DNA from: Helichrysum umbraculigerum
Taxonomy: Eukaryota > Streptophyta > Magnoliopsida > Asterales > Asteraceae
DNA length: 64,000 bases
NCBI GenBank assembly: GCA_949592205.1
Contig: CATIUR010000002.1
Location: 132,506,090 to 132,570,089 of the forward strand
Direction: 5' to 3'
Shown here piece after piece: positions 33,980-46,301 of this stretch (its first letter is position 1; every line of letters starts with the position of its first letter). A model generated the notes under the pieces. The model ran no database searches. It was not told the DNA's origin and was given only the letters and a program-made list of their open reading frames with translations. The translations under genes and the position numbers were made by a program.

Positions 33980-36820
33980 CATCAAGTAGCAGAATTTTGT
34001 TATGTATCTCAATGAATGGAGCTTATGTTCTGATTCAAGAGAGTTATATACAGGTTCCGTTATTTTTTTATGCTCCACGGATCTTTATATGTTCTATCTT
34101 TAACATTATTTATCATCCTATTTTATCTCTTGATATGAAATTGACTCCATTTTCACTTTCAGTTTATATATTAAATCATCAACATTTTTGTCAATTATTA
34201 TTATAACTTATTGGTTGATATTATTTATAATTCATTTACTATTTTCTTAATGTGTATATGAATTATATAGAAAATAATTATCTTAGAAAGGAATTGGTCC
34301 AAATGTGTCAAAGATGTATATAATTTGTTTTAGAATCATTATAAATATTGTGGCTACTAAAATAAGATGACTGATAAGCAAGGAAGGGTGCTGGGTTATT
34401 GGCAAACTATTGTTGCTACCTATTATGTTGTGCTTCAGGTTTATTAGCATAAGTAATTTTGCGCATATTAGGCTTAAATAGTCGTGGTTTCCAAAGTTGT
34501 GTCCGAAGTTATTTGGTTAAATAGTCACCGAATACATATATGTAATTACTTTCATGCCTTTTACAGCAAATTTTCTGAGTTTTTAATGAGTAGATCAATA
34601 GGTGTAGATATTTTCTCAAGGTTTTATATCTTAGCTAAATGTTGTAGTTTCTACCCATGTAGTTATAATTGGATTTTGGTTGTGTTTAATTGTTTATCTC
34701 CAATGGTTTGATTAAAGATGTTTAGCTAAACTTGGAATGTATGAAACATTTTAAAGATACAATGACATCTATTCTTGGTGCATAAACCGTCCTATAAACA
34801 TTATTTTATTAAAAGAAGATCTTGATTAGTATTTTAACAACATTGTTTGTTAAATCACATTTATTTTATCAGTTATATATATAAATTATGTTTGGGGTCA
34901 AACCCAACGAAACCAGCTCATCTCGACCCGCTTGACCTGTCCAACCTGACGGCCTGCCCATCCTGCTACTTTTGATCTCAGCCTGTGTTTCTTGGCAGCC
35001 ATTATATCCATGGAAGTAGTGTTGGAAGGAGTCATATTCTCAAGCCATGGAGCTAGGCCAGCCTGATCCATGGAAGTAGTGTTTCATTCTACTTTTCATT
35101 TCTTTTTGAATCCATAATTACTAATGTTCAACTTCTTAAAATACTTGCAAATTCATAGTAGAATTTTCCATAAAGTCTTTTTAATTTTATTGATCTTTAA
35201 GGTTTAACCACTTATGGCAGTGACATAATATATTAGGTTACTCATTTGTTTCTTAATTCTTTTGTGTAAACTGTTGTATGTTAAGATGGATACTGATTTT
35301 AGTTTAGTTGAACAGGGTAAAAAAGTGCAAATATATGTTGTCTAATCATGGAGTTGAAGCCTAAAGTTTAACTACATGATCACTTGCTTCTGATGTAGAT
35401 GCATATGAAGTTACTTGCCCAACAATGATCACTGAAACCCCACCAAACAAGGTGGAAAGCAATAAATCGAGGTACTATTTACCTGCAAATAGCTTTGTTA
35501 AGTTCAAGGTCTATTTTTGAATTGGGACTTTTTATTAAAACTACAATGCTAAATGACGATGTACTGTTTAACTCCAAATAGCCGATTATATAGTAGCCTA
35601 ATAAGGATTGATTACGTTATTTATTTTCAACTGAAATAAGGAAAATGAATTCTAGAATTGAGAAAAGCACACTATAGCTGCATCTTTGATGCAACAATGT
35701 CGTGGTGACAATTTCGACCTGTTTACCTGTGAACTGATCGACATGAGTTATAATTATTTGTTAGCAGGTAATATATGGAACATACAAGTGTAGCTATATA
35801 TGAATCAAAACGGTTCAATCGACTCGATAGTCGTGAAAGTATATTCGTAAAACCTAAAATTCTACATGGATTTGGTAATAGAGTATACTATCGTTATAAA
35901 ACGATAGTATAGATATTTGATATGTATTAAGACATTAATCATTCTTGAATAAGGAAGTGGACAAATCCCATGTCTCAAATAGTATTAAAATTTTCCTAGA
36001 TATAATGTATGCTCAAGTTATAATAAACATTTAGTAGTTTTCGAGTTTTCATAGAAGTATAGAACCAGGGGTCTTTGGATTTATACATTACATATGGTAT
36101 TTGGTTGCTTTTAAATGCCTATTGGGTTGTTAATGGTTCGCTATTTTGAACAATTTTTCTTTTAATTTAGTCAACTAAGTTTGTCAACTCATTTGATATT
36201 TAGTGGTTGTAAAGAGGAGGTGATCGAATTCATTAGCTGGAATTGGTAATGCAACATCAGGGGCAGTTTTTGTTACCACTTTGATTTTTCAATAGGGGCA
36301 CTTTGAGCAAATGACGAGGAGCTGGGAAACTTTTCCAGACGTATTCATGCTAGAGATTCAACAAATAAAGAGAAATCGGATAACTTAACTGAAATAGTTG
36401 GGACAACAGAGGGTGCCACATCTACAACTTATATAATGGTAAAAATATTAATACTTTGAAACACTTTATTCTTATTAAAAATTTGAGAGAATTTATGTAA
36501 ACAAAAATTAATAATGATGATGAAGCCATGAAGGTGGCAAATTAGGCATCTGTTTTTTATTATGTTTTTTGCTTTTCAAATTATATTGGACCAAGCATTT
36601 TTTATTTTGTATAATGTTCTTTTTGTTTTTAAACTTTAGTATTTTCAATGGAGATAATCCTGATTGATGAGCATGTAAACTTTTATACCTGCAATACTTT
36701 TTTTTTTATATTATATATGACTAATTTAAATGTGTGTTTCATTTTTGTATTTTTTTTTGTCTTTTAATTTGATGCTTCGTCGCTCATAGGACAAGCCTTG
36801 ATAAATAAAATTTTATCTTT
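33980..36820. other. Gene-less stretch with two possible decayed exons
   Basis: No complete gene. Two short open segments end at splice-donor-like GT: 35395-35480 (frame DAYEVTCPTMITE...) and about 36308-36437 (frame ANDEELGNFSRRIHARD...). They could be N-terminal exons of the TGA-like gene further right, but I cannot match them to any TGA N-terminus. Confidence 0.3.
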
Positions 36821-36821
36821 C

Positions 36822-37145
36822 GGGTTAATAATGGTTTAATTCTTAAAGTTTCACTATTTTTTTTCGTTTTAACCATTCAACTTTTTTTTCTAATAATTTA
36901 ACCCTTCAAGTTTGCATTGACTTAATGGTTTAACCCTTCGAAGGGTTAAACCATTAAAATTTTGAAAGTTTGATGATTAAACTAGAAAAATTCAAAAGGG
37001 TTAAATCATTATAAAAGACAAACTTCAGGGATTAAACCATCAAAATGTTGGAGTATAATAAAACTTTAGGCTTAAATTACCAAAATTTTGAAACTTCGAG
37101 GGTTAAATCATTAGAAAAAAAGTTGAGTGGTTATAATAAAAAAAG
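36822..37145. mobile_element. Decayed foldback element
   Basis: The arm AACCATTCAACTTTTTTTTC (near 36873) is complemented near 37104-37127 (AAAAAAAGTTGAGTGGTT). The GGGTTAATAATGGTTTAA start is like the intact foldback at 53621-54366. The outer right arm has lost its match. Confidence 0.6.
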
Positions 37146-37506
37146 TGAAAATAAGTTTATATATATACACTACCCATATAGACAATATGACAATTTACTT
37201 TCAACGCACACATTAATATGAAAAATAAAAACAATAAACAACAAAAGCTAATCATCCTATAAAAATAAATATACTTAAAAATAAATAATCAAAACAATTA
37301 ACAATCACCCGTGTTGTCGCGGGTCTTATATTAATAATAACAATAAAATAGACGTAGTTGTAAGTAGATATTTTTTGGTCCATTGGTCTTGCGCATTGAC
37401 ATGGAGGAATAGCCTTTTTTCCTGTTTAGGATACCCTGGGTATATATCTACTCTAGAAAGCAATTTGATCATCCTTATTTATTTAGAGCAGATTGATTAT
37501 ATTAGA

Positions 37507-37535
37507 CTAGCTGGTAACCCGCGTGATGCGGCGGA
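37507..37535 (-). other. Helitron-like 3' end, minus orientation
   Basis: On the minus strand a short GC-rich hairpin (CCGC/GCGG arms) is followed after about 11 bases by CTAG then T. This is the form of a Helitron 3' terminus. Its matching 5' end was not found. Confidence 0.5.
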
Positions 37536-37894
37536 ACCAATTTATAAACGCTTAAAAAGTAATTAATAGTACGGATAACATCCCCACCAATAGATTTTTT
37601 GAGTTTGTTATTCTCCTTTCATCGAGCATAATACTTTTTAATTGGTTATTATGAAAGATACTTAATTTAATGATCAAATTTCTTTTTTGTAGTCTGTTCT
37701 TAATTCATCATCAGATGAAAAGAATCTTAGTCAACATGGTATTTTCAACATCTTATACTCTAAGTCAATACTTTCATGTTCTTTATGAGGGAAAATTTGG
37801 CACCTAAATTATATTATAAAGTTATTGTTGTTCCACCCTAAGTATACATTAAATGTATACTACCTAAATTACCAAATTGTGTTACATTTACCAG

Positions 37895-38766
37895 GTCACA
37901 TTCACTTCGAATCAAAATATGTATCGTGGCTTGAAGAACAAAAGATACATATAATGACTTTGAGGAATGCAGTCGACCAAAGTGAAGCAGAAATTAGTGG
38001 CATCGTAACAGATGTAATAAGTCATTTTAATGAAATGTTCACCATGAAAAGAAACGCAGCAAAAGATAACGTCTTAGATATCATATTTGGGTTGTGGACA
38101 TCTCCGGCAGAACGTTGTTTCACGTGGATTGGTGGTTTTCGTCCAAGTGAATTCTTGATGTAAGTCCCACTATTATATAGCACGATAAAAATTTACATGT
38201 CGATATATATTATCTTTTTAATAATTTACATATGTAACATGAATGCAGTTGGTTGACAGTAAATTGGAAAACCTAAAAGAAGACCAAAAAGGTAAACTTC
38301 GTGAATTACAACTGCATACCGTTGATGCAGAGAATGAACTTTCAAGCAAAATGGTAAAATTTAGGCATTCATTGGCATCAACATTAGCAATTGCTTCAGA
38401 CGTTATCCCATCTGATTCATTTGAAATGGGCAACAACATAGAGCAACTGGCCTTTGCTATTGGAAAATTGGGTTCACTAGAAGTATATCTAAACCAGGTA
38501 ATACCATTGACCTACATCATTTTGCTGCTGCAACACTAATACTTATGGATGAATGTTCCTAACATAATTATGTAGTTTCATTTTTTTAGCTCAACATTTA
38601 AATTATATGTATTGTATATTAGGCTGAGCTATTGCGGGAATCAATATTACAGCACTTGCATAAATTACTGACAACAACACAATCAGCACGTGCCATTCTT
38701 GTCATAAACGACTACTTCTTCCGCATTCGGGAACTGAACGCTCTGTGGATTGCTCATCCAAAATAA
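37895..38766 (+). pseudogene. TGA-type bZIP factor fragment: DOG1 domain only
   Basis: Three exons reproduce the C-terminal DOG1 region of TGA transcription factors: exon A 37895-38159 (KYVSWLEEQ ... SPAERCFTWIGGFRPSEF), exon B from 38249 or 38260 to 38497 (ending GKLGSLEVYLNQ), exon C 38623-38766 (AELLRES ... TTTQSARAILVINDYFFRI, stop TAA). The B/C boundary falls where TGA genes have it. No basic-region leucine zipper (the DNA-binding part) is found upstream. At the A/B junction the obvious acceptor (38248) breaks the frame, while an acceptor 11 bases later keeps it. Helitron-like ends on both sides (37507, 39029) suggest gene capture. A protein made from this could not bind DNA itself. Confidence 0.72.
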
Positions 38767-38999
38767 TAGCATATAACCAGACTATTTTGTGTTTAATTTC
38801 TAATATATGTAATTTAACGTTCACTTCACAATGCCTTACTGTAATTTGAACTTCACCACATTACCATGTTCTATTTTGGTTCTTAAAATTATGTTGCCTG
38901 TGTTTAATTGTGCATATCTCCTATAACTTGGACACGCCAATGTAATTGTCAACATTGATAAGTAATCATCACCCAGGATTATTACGAAGAACCATGAAT

Positions 39000-39029
39000 C
39001 ATCCCGCGAAGCCGCGGATCTTAAGCTAG
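39000..39029 (+). other. Helitron-like 3' terminus
   Basis: Hairpin ATCCCGCG...CGCGGAT, 8 spacer bases, then CTAG followed by T (39030). Confidence 0.6.
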
Positions 39030-39356
39030 TATATATTAATTATAATGAGATATATTATAATTAGTTCATACATTCAACTCTTTCTACCATATAAGTTATG
39101 CCTTCTGAGTAATCATATTTTATATTGAATTGATTTTTTTATAAAGATTTATTAATAATTAAAGATTGTTTGACATGGCATAATAAATTAGAAGAGAACA
39201 TATAAGGTTGCCACATTGGATTTTGGATGATATGGAAGTATGAAGAGTACACACATAGGCTATGGGATAGCCTGTTACTACGTAGTATATAGGTAAGATA
39301 TATATGGTTTTTAGTACATCTTTGTTTACGAAATACTTTCATATATTTATATAATA

Positions 39357-39611
39357 CCCCCGTCCCAAAATAGTTGTCCATTTTTGACTTTTTGAAGTCT
39401 TTTTTTTTCTCCAACTTTGACCTTAAATATCATTGTTTGTGTTATATAATAATTGATGCAAAATATATGAATGTGTTGGGTTTAAATGTTTCTTCATCTG
39501 TATAATTTCCATCAAGTATTATATAACAAAAATAAAAATATTTAAGGTCAAAGTTGAAAAAGAAAGATTTTAAAAAGTCAAAACCGGACAATTATTTTAG
39601 GACGGAGGAAG
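39357..39611. mobile_element. Stowaway-type MITE
   Basis: Ends CCCCCGTCCCAAAATAG and, inverted, CTTCCTCCGTCCTAAAATA, flanked by TA (39355-39356, 39612-39613). Inverted inner arms contain TTTGACCTTAAAT. Confidence 0.82.
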
Positions 39612-39613
39612 TA

Positions 39614-40429
39614 ACAAGTTTTGATTACATATTTATATGGATGTATCATATTCGACTATGCTTAAAATTACGAATGTTACAATATGATTCTTTGTCCTAC
39701 AAAAAAATGTAATTATATATTATGTCATTGATTAAGGGTGAGATGATTATTGTTGATCTCTATCTAATCGTACTTGTTATTCTACGACATCGTTCTCCCG
39801 TATAAAGAGTTTACATCTTTTCTTCTATTCCTTAAAAATCAAAAATTACACAATTACCCTTATGTATAATATAGAAGTCAAGATTACCCTTACCTAAATT
39901 TGGAAGTAGCCTATATTATATAGTATTAAAAATGTACAATACATATTAAATGAATTGTCATATTCTCCAAAAATAAATAATTGTAATTATAGAAATAACC
40001 CAAGTTAAGTATTAGTAAATAATAGTTAATATTTGTTCATACTAAACATTACTAATCATTGCCAATCGTCCAATCTTGTGAATTTTTTATGCCAATTCTT
40101 CAATGCTTTAACATTTATTTTTTTACTCATAATCTTATCAAGCCTTCAAAGTAATACCATGCATAAGACTATAGGAGTCAGGAGATGTGGTAAAATTATT
40201 GTTATTAACTTTTTTATGTGTGATTATTTTAATAATATTAGTTAACAAGCTTCTTGGAAGAAATACGTTATTTCTTGTTTAGTTACCTTTCTTTTGTTAA
40301 AACATATGGTGGATGAGACATATTTTTCTAGCGGACAAATAAAGTGTGATACGTGTGAATTTGACCTTGAGCTTTATAGATATAATAATAATAATAACAT
40401 TGTCGATCACTATTATATATTTTTAGTAT
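39614..40429. other. Gene-less stretch
   Basis: Very AT-rich with no gene supported. It probably includes the body of the small Helitron ending at 40458, whose start I could not find. Confidence 0.4.
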
Positions 40430-40458
40430 TACCCCCGCATAGCGCGGGTTTCTACTAG
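40430..40458 (+). other. Helitron-like 3' terminus
   Basis: CCCGC-ATA-GCGGG-type hairpin, 7 to 8 spacer bases, CTAG and then T. This is a second, independent Helitron end in this region. Confidence 0.7.
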
Positions 40459-40628
40459 TATATTATAATGTACTCTCTATTAAATAGATAGATATTTATA
40501 ACAAATTATTAATTACTATAATTTATATCTATTGAAACGATAAAAAGTGAAAATTTTATTAAAAGTGTACTTTTTTATAAATTTATGGAATTATTAATTT
40601 AGCATCCTATCGACATGCAAAAAATATT

Positions 40629-41095
40629 ACTTCATCCGTCCTATTTTATTATCTACCTTACTATTTTTGTTTGTCCCAAAAATTGATTGTCTACTTGTAA
40701 AAAATAACTATTAAAAATTATAAAACTCTTCTATTACCATGATTTATTACCGTCAATCATTTATTTTATAAAAAATTTCAGTCAAACTTACCTTAATTTA
40801 TATAGACAAAATTAACATTCATTCGACCTACGAGTATTTTACGGTTGTTAGTAATTAATAGATGATTCATTAGGGGTTAGTGTTTGTGAATGTATTTAAC
40901 TTATACTTGATCTTTATTGTGTGTATCCAACTTAGGTTTGCTATTTTTAATGCATCAAACTTTTTAAAAATATGTTTTTATGTATGTTGGTGACGTTTTG
41001 ATGATACGTCAAACTCTTCATATGCACATCTTAAACTATTGACACATCAATAAAGTACATTGTATGATACATGACATCGCCACAAGTTAAACCCC
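40629..41095. other. Two half-MITEs
   Basis: 40629-40700 carries one Stowaway arm (CTTCATCCGTCC) without a partner. 40874-41090 carries the left arm and core of the GGGTTAGTGT family seen whole at 45863-46161, without its right arm. Confidence 0.5.
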
Positions 41096-41117
41096 AAGTT
41101 AAACCCCTATTAATTTA

Positions 41118-41554
41118 GGGGTAATTGTTTGGTTATGTATCTAACTTTGCTCGTTTTACTATTGTATGTAACAAACTTTCAAAACATATATTGTATGCAA
41201 TAAACTTGTAAAAAATCCCTATTGTATGTCACAACCTTTAAAAACATTTATTATATGCAATGAACTTGTAAAAAATCTCCATTGTATGTTGCGGGTTACC
41301 ATGTGTATATGCCAAACTGAAAATGGCTCTTTAACATTGGTTTGTGGCGGCACGAGCAAACGCTAGCAGATCATTGACTACCGCACCATACGATAGTGAT
41401 TCTTTACAAGTTTATTGCATACAATAGATGTTTTGAAAATTTGTTAAATACAATAGCATTTTTTACAAGTTTATTACGATGTTTTGAAAGTTTGTTATAT
41501 AAAATAGTAAAAATAAAAATGGCAAAGTTAGATACATAACCAAACAATTAACCC
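41118..41554. mobile_element. MITE in the 5' flank of the U2AF35-like gene
   Basis: Inverted ends GGGTAATTGTTTGGTTATG and, complemented, GGGTTAATTGTTTGGTTATG; flanked by ATTAATTTA (41109-41117) and GTTAATTTA (41555-41563), a 9-bp duplication with one mismatch, Mutator-like. It ends about 190 bp before the ATG and could lie in the promoter. Confidence 0.75.
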
Positions 41555-41741
41555 GTTAATTTATACAAATTAAAAAAATCTATCGCTACATTCAGTTGTA
41601 ATCCTCCGAAGTTTACGGTAACCGTTCAACATAATCGCGTCATTCGGGTTCTTATTAGTTTCAAATTATTTACTTATCCATAACAATTAACACAAATTAA
41701 TTTCTTAGGATATATTGTTTCGATTACACAGTAATACATCA

Positions 41742-44106
41742 ATGGCTATGGATTGTCATTTCTACTTGATGACCGGAGAGTGTAGGCGTGGCGATCGTTG
41801 TCATTTAGTACACGCTAAACCATGCATTAGCCGTACGCTTGTGCTTCCTAGAATGTATCAACGCCTTGATACGATCGTCTATGGCTTTGATGCTGTTCAA
41901 GGTGTACCAATTGATCCTCACAAACTTAAGGATCATTTTGAGGTTGTTTTTCACTTTTACTAATTTAATTTATAGTTTTTGTATTCAAATTGTGTGTGTA
42001 TATTGTGCTAATTTTCAAAAGTGTACATTTTTGTATATCAATTTTAGGAGTCATGTGTAAATAACCACAAAACTAGATGCTAAATACCGACAACGAACTT
42101 TGGCTTTTGTAGATTTTTGTATATGAATTTTTAAAACTGCACATTTTTGTATATGAATTGGTTAAAGCTGCATACCGACAACGGACTTTCACTTTTGTAC
42201 CGAGTTAGGTAACGAACCGGTTTTATTACTTATATATGTAGCGAACTTTCAAATTTTGTGTCGAGTTAGGTAATATGTATACGTGGCATTATTAAAATTG
42301 CTTTACATGAGTAATACATATTACATAACTCGACACAAAATTTGAAAGCTCGCTACCTATATGAATAATAAAATCTGTTCATTACCTAACTCGGTACAAA
42401 AGTGAAAGTTCGTAGGCGATATGCACCTTTAACCCTTAGCAGGAATGATAAGTTCAATTTAATTTACAAAAAGTATGATATATATAAGAAATTTGGTATC
42501 CCTTTTTTTTCTTCGCACTAGGACTACTACGTCACTTTAAGGTGGTAATTACAGGTCATAAGTTAAGTTAGCAACGTGTTAGTTGTTTAAAAGTTTACTT
42601 TTTATGTATTGTAAGAGTTCTGAATGATTATTGATGGATGTATAGGATTTTTATAGAGACCTTTTTGACATGTTGGATGAGTATGGGAAGATTGAAAGCT
42701 TGAATGTTTGCGATAATTTGGCTGAGCATTTGGTAAACTCTCCAACTTTGGTTATGATTTAAGCACCATGTTATATGTGAACACGATAAATCAATGACAT
42801 GGAACCATGTTATCTAGAGATGACATGGGACTATTCTACGATTTAACCATTTTTTTTCTCTATCTTGATACTTGATAGTCTTGTTTTGTACAATGTTTTA
42901 CAGGTGGGAAATGTATATGTCCAGTTTGAAAAGGAGAAGTGTGCAGAAAAAGCACTAAAGTATCTTCGTGGAAGATCTTTTAAAGGTTTGTTTTTCTACA
43001 TTTGATTCTGGTTGGTACATGAGCGTTAAGCCCTTTTTTGTGTTTCTGACTTTCTTGATGGTAACATGGATGTATCTTCCAATCCCCTGCAGGCCGCCCT
43101 ATCGCTGTTGAATTTTCACCTGTTACCAATTTTAGGGAAGCTACTTGCAGGCAATATGAGGACGATACATGTGATCGGTGTGGTTACTGCAACTATTTGC
43201 ATTTGAAAAGTATCAGCAGGTTTGTGCCTTTATGCTCTGCCATCTCTGCCCTTTCCTCTCTTCCCTTTTTTCTAAGGAAATAATTGGTCTTTGGTTCAGT
43301 TTTAATAAATTTATATGCTTTATATATATAGTTTTCTGCATGAATGCTTTTTTTTTTAATTTTGTTTTTAATGCATCATAATTAGAATTGATAAGGTTCA
43401 TATCATGTCATGTTAGAAAATGTAGGAGATGAAAGACAAGGTTTTTAAGATTTGATAAGGTTGGAGCAAGGATTATGCAGATTGCATAATTGAAACTTGG
43501 ACATCAATAAAAAATGGTTAATGGTTAATCAGTTAATCACTGAAAAAAATGGTAATCAGTTAACTGTGTAACCTTGCTAAAAAGCCGATATATAACTGAG
43601 TTTTTATGATAAGGACTAAAAGTTCCAGTTATAACTGAGACTCGTACCCATATCCTCTTGATTGATGGGCCACATAAAATACTGCCTAGTCAAAGGCCTG
43701 TTGGTTGACCTAATGTGATTTGCTTTTGTTGTCAACTACCAGTGAGTTGAGGCAGGAGCTTTTTGGTAGCTATAGACGAAGGGATAACCATAGGCGTAGT
43801 AGGAGCAGAAGTCCGTACAGGTGCCGCAGTAATGAAAGTGGTCGTACGAGCAGCAGTTCATACAGGCACCACAGTTATGATAGTGGTAGCAGCAGGAGCA
43901 GAAGTTCGTACACGCACCACATCTATGAAGATCGAGGGCATCGAGGTCATAGGCGTGATAGTCGAAGGTTTGATGACAGGGACAGGGACAAGGACTACCA
44001 CCGTGAGACTCGGTCCAGGAGGCACAGGAGCACTATATCCATTCATAGGAGAGAACGAAGGATAGATATTAATATATCTATTTTCTGGTATGTTTTCCTT
44101 TTCTAA
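41742..44106 (+). CDS. U2AF35: U2AF35-like splicing factor small subunit, five coding exons
   Basis: Exons: 41742-41942, 42646-42732, 42904-42985, 43093-43219, 43743-44106; phases agree and give 286 residues, the usual plant U2AF35 length range. The order is C3H zinc finger 1 (CHFYLMTGECRRGDRCHLVH), the atypical RNA-recognition (UHM) domain that binds the large subunit (DLFDMLDEYGKIESLNVCDN, VGNVYVQFEKEKCAEKAL), zinc finger 2 (CRQYEDDTCDRCGYCNYLH), ELRQELFG, and an Arg/Ser-rich tail. It recognises the AG at 3' splice sites in the nucleus. Oddities: it starts about 15 residues later than the usual MAEHLASIF-type N-terminus, has an extra Cys in finger 2, and has an unusually rich set of MITEs in intron 1 and upstream. 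A donor-like GTATGT at 44088 could extend the C-terminus by alternative splicing. A short 5' exon may be missing. Confidence 0.85.
42160..42434. mobile_element. Foldback MITE in intron 1 of the U2AF35-like gene
   Basis: The left arm GGTTAAAGCTGCATACCGA with ACTTTCACTTTTGTACCGAG is complemented at the right end (CTCGGTACAAAAGTGAAAGT ... CTTTAACC). No clear target duplication seen. Confidence 0.7.
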
Positions 44107-45862
44107 ACGTGACTTCATTGAGGAAGGCATTCATTTATTCTGTTTGGACCAAAACAATGCCTGGTCTTACTGCCTGTTTTGGATGTGCAGGTGGTGTGCA
44201 GGATTACAGTTCTTTCATTTGGATTTCTTAAAATTCCATGCCTGCTTTTAACAAATCATGTGGTTTATATATATCAACATCGACAACAACTTAACCATAA
44301 CCGGAACTTAAAACAAAAGAACAGACAAATGGCCTTAAACTCAAAAGTGACCTCGTAAAATGGAATCCAAAATGTAGATCATTTGCCATTCACTTGTTTT
44401 GTTCTGACATTGTAACCTGACAAAGTAAAAGGAATATAGAACCCAGACCAAGTTATTATGTTTGTAGAGTTACTGAGTTAGTAGTTTTATGTTTTAGATG
44501 AGGGGTTGAAAGAGGCTCTTGTTAGGAATAGGTGATATTTCTACTTTGAATCATTTGACCATAATGCTAATTGATCATCCCCTTTTGGTTTTTGTACTCA
44601 TCTGTGTCTAGATTTTGTTCAATAGTATCGAATGTTTTCAACCAAATTGAATGTTTCAGCCAGAACCTGTTATCCGACCTGACCTTCCTTTCATGCGACC
44701 TTTATCATAATATCTGGACATTTTTTAGCAATTCTAAAACTTGGCATCAAATGGAAGATTTCATGCATACTTATTTGTGTCATATTTTGTTCCACAAATC
44801 GATTTTTTTTCTTCTTTTTATTATTTTATTTTGCAGTCAGGTATTTCATGATTACCACACTTAGCTACTAGGTGAATTTTTGGTATTTACTTCACTTGAT
44901 ATTTCATGTTTCTCACATCTTTGATATATGATTCAACTGTATATTTTCAGGTTTTAGGTTCCAGGTGGCCCTGTTTCTAAACAAGAATAACATTGATGTT
45001 TAGTCTTAACATGTTTCCATGACCTTTATACAGGTGATGGTTTTGATGCTCGTGTAATATGCACTTCCTGGCGCAGGAGGCGTAAAACTTAAGAAGACCT
45101 TTGCTGGCATCTTATTCAGTAATATACTATTTATTCCAATCTGTATTTTTAATAATTTATCTTTTGGTATCAGTAAAGCCTGTTCTAAGGATATGTTCAG
45201 ACATGTGCGTTAACATTAAGTTCTCTATGGCTTGATCTATTGTCGTGTTAGTAATGTATGTAGTTGCTTTCATGTAAGCAAACACTATTTTGGGCAAAAT
45301 TAATTTGGATAAGCTCGTATTCAACAATCATGAAAGTACATTATTGATGTTGAGGAAACTTCAAAAAGAATTTCGGCATCAATGAACTTTCGCTATCATC
45401 TGCACCAGTGTCTGTCTTTTACCGTGATATGGATTTTCATTTCCTTAAACAAGAGTAGACGGTTTTCGCTAGGCTTAAACTAGTATCACTATACAAGTGT
45501 TTTGTTTTCCTTCTGTGTCATGCCTCTTTCGAGTTATTATGAAACTTATTCAAATAACTAACAAAAACTTAAGTATATGAAATAGAATTCCAAATTACCA
45601 AACTAAAGCAAAAAATCTTTTGCCAAACGACAAAGTTTGGTGGAGTTAGGCATTGTACTCCAACAATTTTTTTTTTAATTTTAGATACGGTAGATATATA
45701 AATGTCACTTTTGTCTTTATTTTTATGGCAAGTTTAACTTGAAATATTTAAAAAAAATAAGTTACTCCGTATTAAAGGTAATCAATGAGAGTAGAATTGA
45801 GAGTATAATGATTTTTGTGGTTATTTTTTGTAAGTGCATAATCTTTTTGGGATAAACAATTG
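44107..45862. other. 3' region of the U2AF35-like gene and gene-less flank
   Basis: It holds several acceptor-like CAG sites and a conserved-looking short segment (around 45034-45095) that may be 3' untranslated exon sequence. Nothing else is supported; ORFs such as 44571-44864 lack protein character. Confidence 0.4.
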
Positions 45863-46161
45863 GGGTTGGTGTCGGAGAATGCATTTTACTTGTATTCAAT
45901 GTCTATTGTGTGTACCCAGTTTATATTTGCTATTTTTAATGCTTGAAACTTTCAAAAAATGTGTTTTAGTGTATTTTGGTGACATTTTAATGATGTGTCA
46001 AACTCTCTGAATGTCACGTGACACTTTAAACGAGCGACACATAAGCAAAATACAAAAAAACACGCACTTTGAAAGTTGGATGCACTTAAAATAGCAAACG
46101 TAATGAGGATACAAACAATAGACATCGAGCACAAGTTAGATGCATCCCCAGATACTAACCC
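45863..46161. mobile_element. Foldback MITE, GGGTTRGTRTC family
   Basis: Ends GGGTTGGTGTCGGAGAATGCA and, inverted, GGGTTAGTATCTGGGGATGCA; the inner arms pair over most of the length. Left arm and core recur at 40874-41090. The minus ORF 45952-46224 reads through it and is rejected. Confidence 0.65.
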
Positions 46162-46301
46162 TAAAACAAATATAGTAAGGTGAAACAATAAAAGTAGGGC
46201 GTATGGTCTATTAAGCATTGTCATTATTATCTCATTTCTTTTACATGACTATTATCCATAATCATATCATCAAGAGTACAATTTATATCATATTTAAACA
46301 C

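Larger units (their letters stand above)
20858..39029 (+). mobile_element. Candidate Helitron carrying TGA-factor exons, split by nested LTR elements
   Basis: The left end TCTACTTATATTATAAT follows an A; the right end has a GC-rich hairpin (ATCCCGCG/CGCGGAT, 39000-39017) about 8 bases before CTAG, followed by T. A|TC...CTAG|T with a subterminal hairpin is the Helitron signature. Excluding the nested LTR sequence (about 21895-33979) the unit would be about 6.1 kb and would enclose the DOG1-domain exons at 37895-38766. That these two ends belong to one element is inference: other Helitron-like ends occur at 37306-37330 and 37507-37530, so different pairings are possible. Confidence 0.4.

Noticed and set aside
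37375..37470. Possible tRNA-derived SINE (TGGTCCATTGG resembling an A box)
   Set aside because: No convincing B box, no A-rich tail and no target duplication could be seen.
43763..44130. ORFs overlapping the Arg/Ser tail exon on both strands (43763-44065 +, 43858-44130 -)
   Set aside because: Shadows of the repetitive Arg/Ser codons of the U2AF35-like exon in other frames.
45952..46224. 90-residue minus-strand ORF
   Set aside because: Lies in a foldback MITE; hydrophobic look comes from AT-rich codons.
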